Of a DNA stretch of 64,000 nucleotides, positions 26,622 through 34,891 are shown one piece after another; the first letter of the stretch is position 1; every line of letters starts with the position of its first letter. This DNA comes from a bacterium (GTDB lineage: Bacteria; Bacteroidota; Bacteroidia; Flavobacteriales_D; Crocinitomicaceae), in contig JANSYQ010000002.1 of the NCBI GenBank assembly GCA_024742305.1, positions 365,062 to 429,061 on the forward strand, written 5' to 3'. A program made the translations under genes and the position numbers. The notes beneath the pieces were generated by a model that saw nothing but the letters and a program-made list of their open reading frames with translations, ran no database searches and was not told the origin of the DNA.

Positions 26622-27293
26622 ATGCACATCATGGAAAGAATCTTTAATTACAGACTTCGAGAATATAACACAATGGATGCAGGAGCGGCCGGAGTTGTTT
26701 TGAAGTCGGGAGCTCAGAACTTCATACTTACATGTTCTCACGTGGCATTTGGTGGAAAAGCGACCGACGCTGGTGGGAGAGTCAGTAGCTCTCACGCCAA
26801 TGTACGAACCCGCGTTTTGAAAGGAAATATTCAGCGTGAATTAGGAAAGCTTTATTATGCCACTTGCTCCAGCGCCGGAGACTTCGCGCTCGTAGAGGTA
26901 ACGGGGAACTATTTTAATGTACTTCCGAATGGTCAACGGATAAAAACAACGGCTGTAGATCCATCAAGGTTAAGTTCTGGAGAAGAAGTCTATTTCTTCA
27001 GTGCTCGCCGAAACGCTCTGATCAAAGCTACTTTGCAGTCTCCCAAAAACCCAAACTCAGAAAGCTTTGAATACAGTGATGGGAAAACTATAACCTACAC
27101 CAACCTCATCACTTTTGGGGTGAAACAAGGAAACGGTCATTGGAAAACAGTTTCTGCCAAAGGAGACTCCGGCTCACTCGTATTTACCAAAAACCTTGAA
27201 CCCATTGGAATACTCATTGGTGGCAACAACGATTTTTCGTTTGCCATTCCACTCAATACTATTTTAACGAAGACACAAACACAAATCAAATAA
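26622..27293 (+). CDS. Trypsin-like serine protease without signal peptide
   Basis: A 223-aa chymotrypsin-fold protein. The catalytic triad is complete: His40 in LTCSHVAFG, Asp87 in SAGDFALVEV, Ser183 in KGDSGSLVF. Unlike usual S1 proteases, it lacks a signal peptide and TM segment and is not fused to PDZ or sorting domains, so it probably works in the cytoplasm. The start may be ATG 26622 or ATG 26631. It lies 12 bases after the membrane protein and 6 bases before the exported third protein. A role as an activatable effector or processing enzyme is inferred. Confidence 0.78.
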   Translation: MHIMERIFNYRLREYNTMDAGAAGVVLKSGAQNFILTCSHVAFGGKATDAGGRVSSSHANVRTRVLKGNIQRELGKLYYATCSSAGDFALVEVTGNYFNVLPNGQRIKTTAVDPSRLSSGEEVYFFSARRNALIKATLQSPKNPNSESFEYSDGKTITYTNLITFGVKQGNGHWKTVSAKGDSGSLVFTKNLEPIGILIGGNNDFSFAIPLNTILTKTQTQIK

Positions 27294-27299
27294 TTTCAG

Positions 27300-29330
27300 A
27301 TGAAAAAGAAACAGCTACTCACTTTACTCATTGTTGCCTTGCCTTTTATAGGAAGCAGTCAACTACAAACACCTTTGAAGGATGCCGTCAATTATCACCA
27401 AGCCGTCATGGACGGCAATTTCGGCATAGCCAAAGGCATTTTGGAAAAGTACCATGAAGATATCTCTGCTTTTGAGACAAATCACTTTATTAATACTGAA
27501 TTTCTAAAGGACTCTGCCAACATAAATTTAATTAGTACAGGACCCGGAACAAATAACATACAAAGCGGTACAGATGCATTCAATCTTCAGGGAGCCATTA
27601 TTGATGAACTAGGCACCTTAATTGCGAATCGTTTCCGTGAGGAGTTGACCATTGCGTTTTTGGAGGATTTTCGTACGAAACTAAAAGAGGATACACTTTT
27701 CGCTCATGTATTTAGCAATACGAATAATGTGCTGATGTATGGTGACCCGTTCAACCCATCGGCATGGATGAGTACTTTCCGAACAGCGATGGAAAAGGAT
27801 CTACAAGAAATCCCACAAAATGTTCCTTACATTTTAAAAGCCATTGAGGCGAAGTCCGGGCTTTCTGAGGGTCAAAAAAAGGCTTTGAAATACGCGCAGG
27901 ATATTTATCCCATCCTTCTAGACCTTTGGAAAAATCCGAATAGCTCCAACGAAACTATCCGAAATTTCATCTCTGAGATGGAGGGAAAACTCAGTGATGA
28001 GAAGGCAAAAAACAGTTTGAAAATCACCAATATGTTTATTGATGGACTGAGCTCTGATGGAAAAGGATGGGTTTCGCCGGACCACCTCAATACTGCCAGT
28101 CAGAACCCTAAAATTTTGAAGTGCTTTTTAGGGTTCGTGGTGGAAAAGAATATGGACGCGTTGATGAATATGGAGTTAGAAGAAAGCGGCAAAAGTATTT
28201 ATGAATTATGTCATAAGGACGGGCGAAATTCCACAAATGAAGGTGTAGCATTCAACAGTTTGGAGAAACAATTAATGAATTCTGTTAAAAATCTTATTCC
28301 AAAAGTAAAAGCCGTTCACCTTGCTATGCAGCAGATAGCCAATGCAGAAATGAACCAAAACCTATCGTTTGATTCCTATGCTCCTTTAATTACCGCGAGC
28401 CTAGACTTTCTCGACGAATTAAGCAGTGAGGATATGATTGCATTGGTAGGAGAAAGTGGTTTGAACGAAGCTAAGAACATTCAAAAAGTTTTGAAGTATG
28501 TGAATATGAGTGTTAGGTTCTCCCAATCTGTTAAGAGCGATGTTGAGTCCAAGAATTACTCCAATATTATTGTAGAGACAATGTCGTTGCTTCAGAAAAT
28601 CGTTGAGGATGACGCTCAGCTTCTAGAAAATAAATTCCTTATGGAAATTATGAAATATGGAAGTCTTGCAGCCAATCTCGCATCAGCTGAAACATCAGAA
28701 GAAGTGTCTGAAGCATTAAACGCTCATGTGCTCCCGGTTGGTAGCTATCGCTTGAAACGCAACAACTACTTCAGTGTGAGCATTAACTCGTATGCGGGAA
28801 TTTGCGGAGGAGCTGAGTTTTTAAGTAACAGCGATGCAGAGCACCCAACAGCCGGATTGCTTGGTTTCACTGCTCCCGTTGGTGTGGGTCTGAACTGGGC
28901 GACAAAAAAGAAAAAAAGCTCCTATCAACTACCAACAAAAAGAGTTTTAAAGGCTGACGGTTCATTGGACACAAACAGGACAAAATATGCAACTGGAGGC
29001 TCATTTTCGGTTTTCTTCACGGTTGTAGACGTTGGTGCTATTGCGGCTTTCCGTTTAACGGATGATGAAACGCCGGTAAACGATGTACAATGGTCGAATA
29101 TTCTCGCTCCGGGGATGTATCTTAGCTGGGGAATTCGCAACACACCTTTGGCAATTAATGTGGGTGGACAGTACGGTCCGGCGCTAAGACAAGTGGAGGC
29201 AAACGATGGAGCGGCAACACTAACCATTGACTCACGTGCATTTAGAGTTGGTGTCGGGCTTGTCGTTGATATTCCTTTGTACAATGTGTACTCAAGAGCA
29301 GAGAAAATCAAAAAGAAAAAAGAAGAGTAG
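27300..29330 (+). CDS. Exported protein with helical body and barrel-like C-terminus, 676 aa
   Basis: A signal peptide (MKKKQLLTLLIVALPFIGSS) starts a long, mostly helical region (about 22-470) rich in Glu, Lys, Asn and Leu. The last ~195 residues (from PVGSYRLKRNNYFSVSINSY) alternate hydrophobic and polar residues with many Gly and aromatic positions, like an outer-membrane barrel or a porin-related domain. It ends in an unusual charged tail (KIKKKKEE) rather than a terminal aromatic residue or sorting domain. I find no known family. Third gene of the cassette; possibly the envelope partner of the membrane protein and protease. Confidence 0.7.
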   Translation: MKKKQLLTLLIVALPFIGSSQLQTPLKDAVNYHQAVMDGNFGIAKGILEKYHEDISAFETNHFINTEFLKDSANINLISTGPGTNNIQSGTDAFNLQGAIIDELGTLIANRFREELTIAFLEDFRTKLKEDTLFAHVFSNTNNVLMYGDPFNPSAWMSTFRTAMEKDLQEIPQNVPYILKAIEAKSGLSEGQKKALKYAQDIYPILLDLWKNPNSSNETIRNFISEMEGKLSDEKAKNSLKITNMFIDGLSSDGKGWVSPDHLNTASQNPKILKCFLGFVVEKNMDALMNMELEESGKSIYELCHKDGRNSTNEGVAFNSLEKQLMNSVKNLIPKVKAVHLAMQQIANAEMNQNLSFDSYAPLITASLDFLDELSSEDMIALVGESGLNEAKNIQKVLKYVNMSVRFSQSVKSDVESKNYSNIIVETMSLLQKIVEDDAQLLENKFLMEIMKYGSLAANLASAETSEEVSEALNAHVLPVGSYRLKRNNYFSVSINSYAGICGGAEFLSNSDAEHPTAGLLGFTAPVGVGLNWATKKKKSSYQLPTKRVLKADGSLDTNRTKYATGGSFSVFFTVVDVGAIAAFRLTDDETPVNDVQWSNILAPGMYLSWGIRNTPLAINVGGQYGPALRQVEANDGAATLTIDSRAFRVGVGLVVDIPLYNVYSRAEKIKKKKEE

Positions 29331-29377
29331 GACTGCTAAGCTTTCCTTAATACATCCTGTCTACGCCGCACAATTTC

Positions 29378-30352
29378 TTAACTAAACGCCAAAAATTGCA
29401 GGGGAAAGATAAATCGGCCAACGGTGAAAAACAGAAGCACGTAATAGGCTATGGTGGAAACATCGCGTAGTTTCTTGTAGCCAAACGCATAAGGAAGTAT
29501 GAAGGCGAACGGTACAAACACCATCGCCAATGCTTCCTTTTTTGTGTAGAAGAAGTACTCGAAAATGGTGAGTAGTAAGGTCACGTTGATCAGAATTAAT
29601 AGGATACGAAAGAGTTTTTTTAGTCGGATGGAAGACTGCTGAAACTTACGCGAAAGTGTTCCCATACTGAGTACGATGAACAGGAAGGTAAGTCCACCAA
29701 CGACTAAAACGTCTTCAATGTTTAACTCAATTGCCGTGGCCGTAATTTGCTCGTTCTGAATTCTAATGCCTGCCCATGCAGTGTAGAAACCGCCGTACAC
29801 AAGGGGAATAATGAAGCCCAAAACCAGCAGTACGGACTCTCGCATAACAAAGGGTCGGATCACCCACACCATCCAAAACGCTACTAAGAGTAAAAGCACC
29901 AAAACGGGATGAAAAGTACATGCTACTCCCAACCAAAACCCTACGTTAAACACACGCTTTCTTCCGTCCTCATTCTGATACAATTGAAACAATTGGTCGA
30001 TCGCCATAACGATACAAAACTGCGCTACGGCGAAGCCATCGAGAAAGTAAAAGCTGTGAAAAACGCTCATCAGTGTGACATACAACAAAGCTGGAGTAAA
30101 GGTGTTACGATCCATAAACTCGTTTCTGTTGTACAGCGTGTTTATCATGATTGCCTCGGCAAAAACCAAAACAGGAGCGAGCGTCTGAGAAATCCAGTTG
30201 CTTTGAGGTAGAAAATCACCCCAAAAACCGAAGTGTGCACCCTCTTGGGGAAGGTGATATGGAAAGTAGTAATTTAGTCCTACATAAACTGCCGCCATGA
30301 AAGGTAAAATCAACAGCGCGAATGACCTATTTCCAAAGAATAACCGTACCAC
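29378..30352 (-). CDS. DUF6427 family integral membrane protein
   Basis: A 324-aa membrane protein with about nine or ten TM helices. Its conserved first part (MVRLFFGNRSFALLILPFMA) and RNEFMDRNTFTPALLYV recall DUF6427, which is nearly universal in Bacteroidota and of unknown function. The start codon is GTG at 30352; a -7-like TATCTTCG ends 5 bases before it. It is divergent from the DksA-like gene. Confidence 0.78.
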   Translation of the reverse strand: MVRLFFGNRSFALLILPFMAAVYVGLNYYFPYHLPQEGAHFGFWGDFLPQSNWISQTLAPVLVFAEAIMINTLYNRNEFMDRNTFTPALLYVTLMSVFHSFYFLDGFAVAQFCIVMAIDQLFQLYQNEDGRKRVFNVGFWLGVACTFHPVLVLLLLVAFWMVWVIRPFVMRESVLLVLGFIIPLVYGGFYTAWAGIRIQNEQITATAIELNIEDVLVVGGLTFLFIVLSMGTLSRKFQQSSIRLKKLFRILLILINVTLLLTIFEYFFYTKKEALAMVFVPFAFILPYAFGYKKLRDVSTIAYYVLLFFTVGRFIFPLQFLAFS

Positions 30353-30385
30353 TTGAGCGAAGATACATTTTTTATTTCCCGTTTA

Positions 30386-30416
30386 TTGCGTAGTATTTAC
30401 CAGAATTTTATATTTA
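30386..30416 (+). promoter_or_regulatory. Promoter of the dksA-like/lspA unit
   Basis: TTG at 30386-30388, 20 bases spacer, TATATTTA at 30409-30416 (five of six fixed -7 positions). It reads toward the DksA-like gene at 30471 and leaves a leader of about 45 bases containing a GCCCG-type inverted word of uncertain meaning. Confidence 0.55.
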
Positions 30417-30470
30417 GGCTTCTTAAATTCCGGGCATACTTCAAGCTGCCCGTACGAACAACAGACAGAC

Positions 30471-30845
30471 ATGAGTAAAACAAGATATTCAGATAGCGAA
30501 TTACAAGAGTTCAAGGACTTAATTCTTGGCAAATTGAAGGAGGCACAAGAAGATTTGGCACTTCTCCGTGGTTCGCTTTCACACAGCGATGATCACGGAA
30601 CGGATGACACTGGGCGTTCATTCAACATGATGGAGGATGGTTCAGACACCTTATCAAGAGAAGAAGTGGCGCAATTGGCTTCCCGTCAAGAAAAGTTCAT
30701 ATCCAACCTACAAAACGCACTGGTCCGCATTGAAAACAAAACCTACGGCGTTTGTCGTGTAACGGGTAAATTGATTCAGAAAGAACGTTTACGTTTGGTG
30801 CCACACGCCACACTGAGCATCGAAGCGAAGAACGCTCAAAGCTAG
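30471..30845 (+). CDS. TraR/DksA family protein with degenerate zinc finger
   Basis: A 124-aa protein with the DksA-type N-terminal coiled coil (about 5-75) and a C-terminal globular finger region. Family members bind the RNA polymerase secondary channel and modulate transcription. The canonical four-Cys finger is missing; only one Cys remains in YGVCRVTGKLIQKERLRLVP, as is usual for the Bacteroidota form. It precedes lspA by 4 bases, so the two are cotranscribed. Confidence 0.83.
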   Translation: MSKTRYSDSELQEFKDLILGKLKEAQEDLALLRGSLSHSDDHGTDDTGRSFNMMEDGSDTLSREEVAQLASRQEKFISNLQNALVRIENKTYGVCRVTGKLIQKERLRLVPHATLSIEAKNAQS

Positions 30846-30849
30846 GCAG

Positions 30850-31551
30850 GTGAAGAAAAAGCTCATCATCGTGTTCAGTGTTGTTTTTGCAATTCTGGCA
30901 CTCGATCAAATCATTAAGATTTACGTGAAGACGCATTTTGATGCGGATACACACCCGGTTATTGGTGACTGGTTTGTTATGGAGTATACCGAAAACCAAG
31001 GCATGGCATTCGGAACTACGTTCGGTGCATCGAAATGGGCAAAACTAGCGCTAAGCATCTTCCGAATAGTTGCCATTACGTTCATCAGCATATACTTGGT
31101 AAAACAAGCAAAAAAGAATATGCGACTGGAGTTCTTGATTGCCATTGGGTTGATACTCGCTGGAGCTACCGGAAACCTCATCGACTCCATGTTCTATGAT
31201 TACATCTTCCCGATTGATCAATACATGGACCCAACCATGACCTATAATCTGCTGCCAGGCTCCGGTAATTTCCATGAGTTCACGGTAGATGGTCACACTT
31301 GGACCGAAGAAATTCGACACACAGGATTCTTGTTTGGTAACGTAGTAGACATGTTCCAGTTTCAAGGAACTTGGCCCAACTGGGTGCCATGGGTCGGTGG
31401 AAATGAGGTGTTCCCCGCAATATGGAACGTAGCTGACGCTTCCATCACGATTGGTGTTGTTATGGTGTTTTTACGCCAGCGTTCGTACTTCCCAAAAGAA
31501 AAGGACCCCAACAAAAAGCCTTGGCTGAAACAATTGCTGAAAAGGTCATAA
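30850..31551 (+). CDS. lspA: Lipoprotein signal peptidase II
   Basis: A 233-aa inner-membrane aspartyl protease that cleaves prolipoprotein signal peptides ahead of the lipidated Cys. Four TM helices; motifs LDQIIKIYVK, ENQGMAFG, and the two catalytic Asp in FGNVVDMF and NVADASITIG. An insertion between TM helices 3 and 4 makes it longer than the E. coli enzyme, as in other Bacteroidota. The start is GTG at 30850. A small lipoprotein gene follows immediately, several others occur in the window. Confidence 0.93.
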   Translation: MKKKLIIVFSVVFAILALDQIIKIYVKTHFDADTHPVIGDWFVMEYTENQGMAFGTTFGASKWAKLALSIFRIVAITFISIYLVKQAKKNMRLEFLIAIGLILAGATGNLIDSMFYDYIFPIDQYMDPTMTYNLLPGSGNFHEFTVDGHTWTEEIRHTGFLFGNVVDMFQFQGTWPNWVPWVGGNEVFPAIWNVADASITIGVVMVFLRQRSYFPKEKDPNKKPWLKQLLKRS

Positions 31552-31574
31552 AACGGTTGAAGACTTATTATTCC

Positions 31575-31934
31575 ATGAAGTATTCATCTTTCATTGTAGG
31601 ACTTTGCACTCTGTTTGTAATTTCGGCGTGCGGTGCACCTAGCGTTGCCATTACCTCTTGCACAAGTCAAGTATATTATCCAGGACGACAAGAAGTGGAA
31701 CCGTATCAAGAAATTATCCTAAAAACTGGTGAATTGGAGGAGTCCGTGACCTTGGACAGTCTTGTATACGGCAATCAGACGGTTCTATTGAGACCCAACC
31801 AGCAATCTTTTTATGGACAAGCGGAGGGTACTTCATTTTCCTCAAAGGGAGTACTTTATTATAGTAAAAAGAACAAAGTCTTTACTCAAGAAATTGACTC
31901 TATTTTGAAATTGGACCCGTTGTACCTGCCTTAA
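31575..31934 (+). CDS. Small lipoprotein, 119 aa
   Basis: From ATG 31575 the protein begins MKYSSFIVGLCTLFVISAC, a signal peptide with lipobox ending at Cys19. The frame could open at 31521, but this would overlap lspA and displace the lipobox, so the internal ATG is preferred. The mature part is small and beta-rich, without known domain. It follows lspA by 23 bases and precedes a membrane protein by 6 bases. Confidence 0.72.
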   Translation: MKYSSFIVGLCTLFVISACGAPSVAITSCTSQVYYPGRQEVEPYQEIILKTGELEESVTLDSLVYGNQTVLLRPNQQSFYGQAEGTSFSSKGVLYYSKKNKVFTQEIDSILKLDPLYLP

Positions 31935-31940
31935 TTTTTG

Positions 31941-32441
31941 ATGCTGTTCCAACGCATACAACCGTTTCTTTTACCCATCAGTTGGTTGGCTTTACTCGTT
32001 CTTGAGTATTGTCGTATTCAACACATCACTGAAAGTCGTTTACCGGTACAATTAGCTTACGGGAGTGTAGGGTTTTTTTACGCCATTCGCTATTGGAATA
32101 AAAAAGGAATTCGCTACACCGATACTGTTAAATGTGTGCTCATAGTCTTTTGGTGTGCCTTGCAGACCTCCTTTGCTTCAGGAGTGCGGTTTGATCGTTT
32201 GGTCTTCTACACGTTCTTTTTGTTGGGCGCTCTGTGGTTTATATTGGAACTGATTGATTTATTTAAAGGGCGAACGAAAGGGTATCGACTTTTACTGCTT
32301 TTTGGTGGAATGCTCATGGGGCTCCGATTGGTGATGCGTGTATTTCATTATCCGGGTGCAGCCGTCATTATGGTTCTTGCTTATATGGTTGTTACAGTCG
32401 GCTTTGTTTCTGAGTTAGTGGAGAAAATTCGTCAAGTTTAA
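31941..32441 (+). CDS. Multi-pass membrane protein of unknown family
   Basis: A 166-aa protein with about five TM helices (e.g. FLLPISWLALLVLEY, LVFYTFFLLGALWFILELI, VIMVLAYMVVTVGFVSELV). ATG 31941 is used; the open frame also has a TTG one codon earlier. I do not recognise the family. It is the last gene of the dksA-lspA-lipoprotein unit and is followed by a repeat array. Confidence 0.65.
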   Translation: MLFQRIQPFLLPISWLALLVLEYCRIQHITESRLPVQLAYGSVGFFYAIRYWNKKGIRYTDTVKCVLIVFWCALQTSFASGVRFDRLVFYTFFLLGALWFILELIDLFKGRTKGYRLLLLFGGMLMGLRLVMRVFHYPGAAVIMVLAYMVVTVGFVSELVEKIRQV

Positions 32442-32494
32442 AAGTCCGACGTGAATTTGGGTGGTGTTTATGAAGTAGGATGTCCGTGATGGAT

Positions 32495-33090
32495 ATTCAC
32501 CACAAAGGCACAAGGGGCACAAGGACGGTTACACTGGGAAGTGCACAAGAAGAATCCGGTGGATTCTCCAAACTCATACTCTAACTCACTCTAGTTCTTA
32601 TGATTAGAAGTTCACAACATTTTATTCACCACGGTGGCGCAAGGGGCACGGGGACAATTACCCTAGAAAGTGCACTAGAAGAATCCGGTGGATTCTCCAA
32701 CCTCACACTCTAACTCACTCTAGTTCTTATAAATGGAGGTGCGTACTGGATTTATTCACCACGGTGGCACGGAGTGCACGTGGACAATTACCCTAGAAAG
32801 TGCACTAGAAGAATCCGGTGGATTCTCCAACCTCACACTCCAACTCACTCTAGTTTTTATAAATGGAGGTGCGTACTGGATTTATTCACCACGGTGGCAC
32901 GGAGTGCACGGGGACGGTTACACTGGGAAGTCCACTAGGATAATCCGGTGGATTCTCCAATCTCACACTCTAACTCACTCTAGTTCTTATAAATGGAGGT
33001 GCGTACTGGATTTATTCACCACGGTGGCACGGAGTGCACGTGGACAATTACCCTAGAAAGTGCACTAGAAGAATCCGGTGGATTCTCCAA
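32495..33090. repeat. Tandem array of a ~130-bp unit, 4.6 copies
   Basis: Units begin at ATTCACCAC at 32495, 32624, 32754, 32884 and 33014, a period of 129-130 bases; the last copy stops at 33090. Each unit carries three dyads: CCACGGTGG (CCACAAAGG in copy 1), AGTGCACT and AGAATCC-GGT-GGATTCT. Units 2-5 are nearly identical while unit 1 is more diverged, implying recent expansion. There are no unique spacers, so this is not CRISPR. The head and hairpin layout matches the interspersed repeats at 13.6 and 59.7 kb. An open frame across it is fortuitous. The array separates convergent genes. Confidence 0.9.
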
Positions 33091-33116
33091 AGTGTGAATT
33101 CGAATAGGGTAAAGCA

Positions 33117-33155
33117 AGTCTAGTGTCTGACGTCTAGTAGTCTAGTGTCTATTTT
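33117..33155 (+). repeat. Short AGTCTAGTGTCT repeat cluster (copy 1)
   Basis: AGTCTAGTGTCT occurs at 33117-33128 and 33139-33150, followed by ATTTTC. The same 12-mer is present in inverted orientation at 38927-38938 with a nearby CTATTTTC. It lies directly after the stop of the outer-membrane barrel gene. Confidence 0.55.
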
Positions 33156-33157
33156 CC

Positions 33158-34891
33158 CTAAAACTTAAACGTCAATCCTCCCATTACTTGAAACTGCTGT
33201 ACAGGAGCGTCTACCCAGCGCTGGTATTGTTGTGCGGCCAAGTTGTTAAACTGCAAGAAAGCTGAAATTCGATTGTTGTATCGGTACTCCAAACCAAGGT
33301 TGGCATCTGCGATAAAGCCAAGGTCTACGATGTATTGCCCATTTTCCAAGGTTACACCCGGACCGTCTTCAAACACAAGGGCTTTTCGTCCTCCTTCTAG
33401 ATCTAAATCTAGGTTGATCAAGAACTTATCATACAAGTTGTATGACCCACGCAAAATCACCTGAAGTTGCGGCAAGTTCCATGCATAGGTGTTGTTCAAC
33501 AATGAGTACGAATTGAATCGTCCGATGGCATCAATTTTCAATTTTTCTGATTGCTGGTAGGAAACCGATCCTTCTATCGTTGTCACGTTCATGGTGTCGT
33601 AAATAACTTCGAAGGCATTGCGCTGTAAGAACATCGTGTCCTTTACGAACAACGGGGTATTACGTATGTTCGCAAAGCTGGCTCCAACGTTAAAACCAAT
33701 ACGCTTTGATAGCGATCCTTTCACTCCAAAGAAGAAGTCGATAGCGGTACTTTGGTTGCGCAATTCAACGTTCGGAACTATGAACTCGTTCTCTCTGGTA
33801 AGACTTTTGAAAGTTGTTTGCTCCAATCCTCCTGTTAAACCAACATAAGGAATGAAAATGTCATTGAACATGCTATATTTCAATTCCAAGTCGGGATAAA
33901 TTCGTGCTTTTGCCTCTTCATTCAACGCATCGAAGGCAATTTTCGCCCCAAATTTTCCTTTGAAACGGTCGTTTTGCAAACGCGTAACCACATTAGGATT
34001 CAGCTGTATAACGGTATTGTTGTGTACGAAACCTGTGTCCAACGCATAGGTATTGGTATCTCCCTCCACTCCGTACTTGTAGTTGTTATTCAGTACGTTT
34101 ACTTCCAAGTTATACGTTTCTGCCTTTTGTCGGTACAGCCACTTCGTGTTGAAGCCAATGTAGTTCTCCCGTGCTCTCCAGTCTCTGCGTTCAGCGTCTG
34201 AAGGCTTTTTCGAAAGGAAGTTGTTGTAGGTCATACCAAGGGTATAATTCAACTCGGCACTGTCTTTTTTGTGCGAACTAAACGATCCTGACATTCCAAA
34301 ATCGCTGTAACGCTGTGCGATGCTATCTCTTTCGAGCGTATCAATTGGAATTGCGTAATAATGTAACCCTTGATTTCGGTAGTGTATGTCTCCGCGCGCA
34401 CTATAACGTCGTTCGTTTAAACCGCCGTATAAATTCACGCCTGTTCGATCAAATTGCGCGGGTGCATATCCCGAAATGTTACCGAATGAACTCAGGTGCT
34501 TCACGTGTGCCCCGTACATTAGTCTGCGCGAACGATCAGAGTCATAATAGAATTCACCCAAAGGCATGAACTCTGTTCCTAAGCCCACTTTTACAAATCC
34601 GTTGTATAGCGGCGACAACACTTCTTTGATGTCAATTGCCGCCGGGTCTATCAACCCTACATCGGTAGATGTTTCGTGCTTGAGATTCAGAAGTGGGTAA
34701 TCCACTACGTTCGTATTGATGTTGGTATCAATAATTCGTGGGGAAATAGGAATACGATACGCTTTTTCAATGTGACGCGTTCCTGTTCCAATAAGAACTC
34801 CTTCGTTCCCAAGTCCGGTTTCTTCTTGTGCCATTGCAGTTCCGAAAAGCAATAGCGCCAATACTGTGTATATGCTCTTTTTAATTTCCAT
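33158..34891 (-). CDS. TonB-receptor-like outer-membrane beta-barrel protein
   Basis: A 577-aa outer-membrane protein. From ATG 34891 a signal peptide (MEIKKSIYTVLALLLFGTAM) precedes a short N-terminal segment and a barrel of many alternating beta-strands (e.g. VKVGLGTEFMPLGEFYYDSD, KGSLSKRIGFNVGASFANI). The end is QFQVMGGLTFKF, with the terminal Phe typical of barrel insertion. No plug domain is evident, so it is not a complete TonB-dependent receptor. It overlaps the upstream TPR gene by 11 bases, implying coupled translation and a joint function. Confidence 0.78.
   Translation of the reverse strand: MEIKKSIYTVLALLLFGTAMAQEETGLGNEGVLIGTGTRHIEKAYRIPISPRIIDTNINTNVVDYPLLNLKHETSTDVGLIDPAAIDIKEVLSPLYNGFVKVGLGTEFMPLGEFYYDSDRSRRLMYGAHVKHLSSFGNISGYAPAQFDRTGVNLYGGLNERRYSARGDIHYRNQGLHYYAIPIDTLERDSIAQRYSDFGMSGSFSSHKKDSAELNYTLGMTYNNFLSKKPSDAERRDWRARENYIGFNTKWLYRQKAETYNLEVNVLNNNYKYGVEGDTNTYALDTGFVHNNTVIQLNPNVVTRLQNDRFKGKFGAKIAFDALNEEAKARIYPDLELKYSMFNDIFIPYVGLTGGLEQTTFKSLTRENEFIVPNVELRNQSTAIDFFFGVKGSLSKRIGFNVGASFANIRNTPLFVKDTMFLQRNAFEVIYDTMNVTTIEGSVSYQQSEKLKIDAIGRFNSYSLLNNTYAWNLPQLQVILRGSYNLYDKFLINLDLDLEGGRKALVFEDGPGVTLENGQYIVDLGFIADANLGLEYRYNNRISAFLQFNNLAAQQYQRWVDAPVQQFQVMGGLTFKF

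Noticed and set aside
32733..33056. 107-codon open frame inside the tandem array
   Set aside because: The translation simply repeats with the 130-bp period (not a multiple of three) and has no start or promoter context; it is repeat DNA.
32495..33090. Possible CRISPR array
   Set aside because: The repeating unit is 130 bp and continuous, with no short repeats separated by unique spacers, and no cas genes are present.
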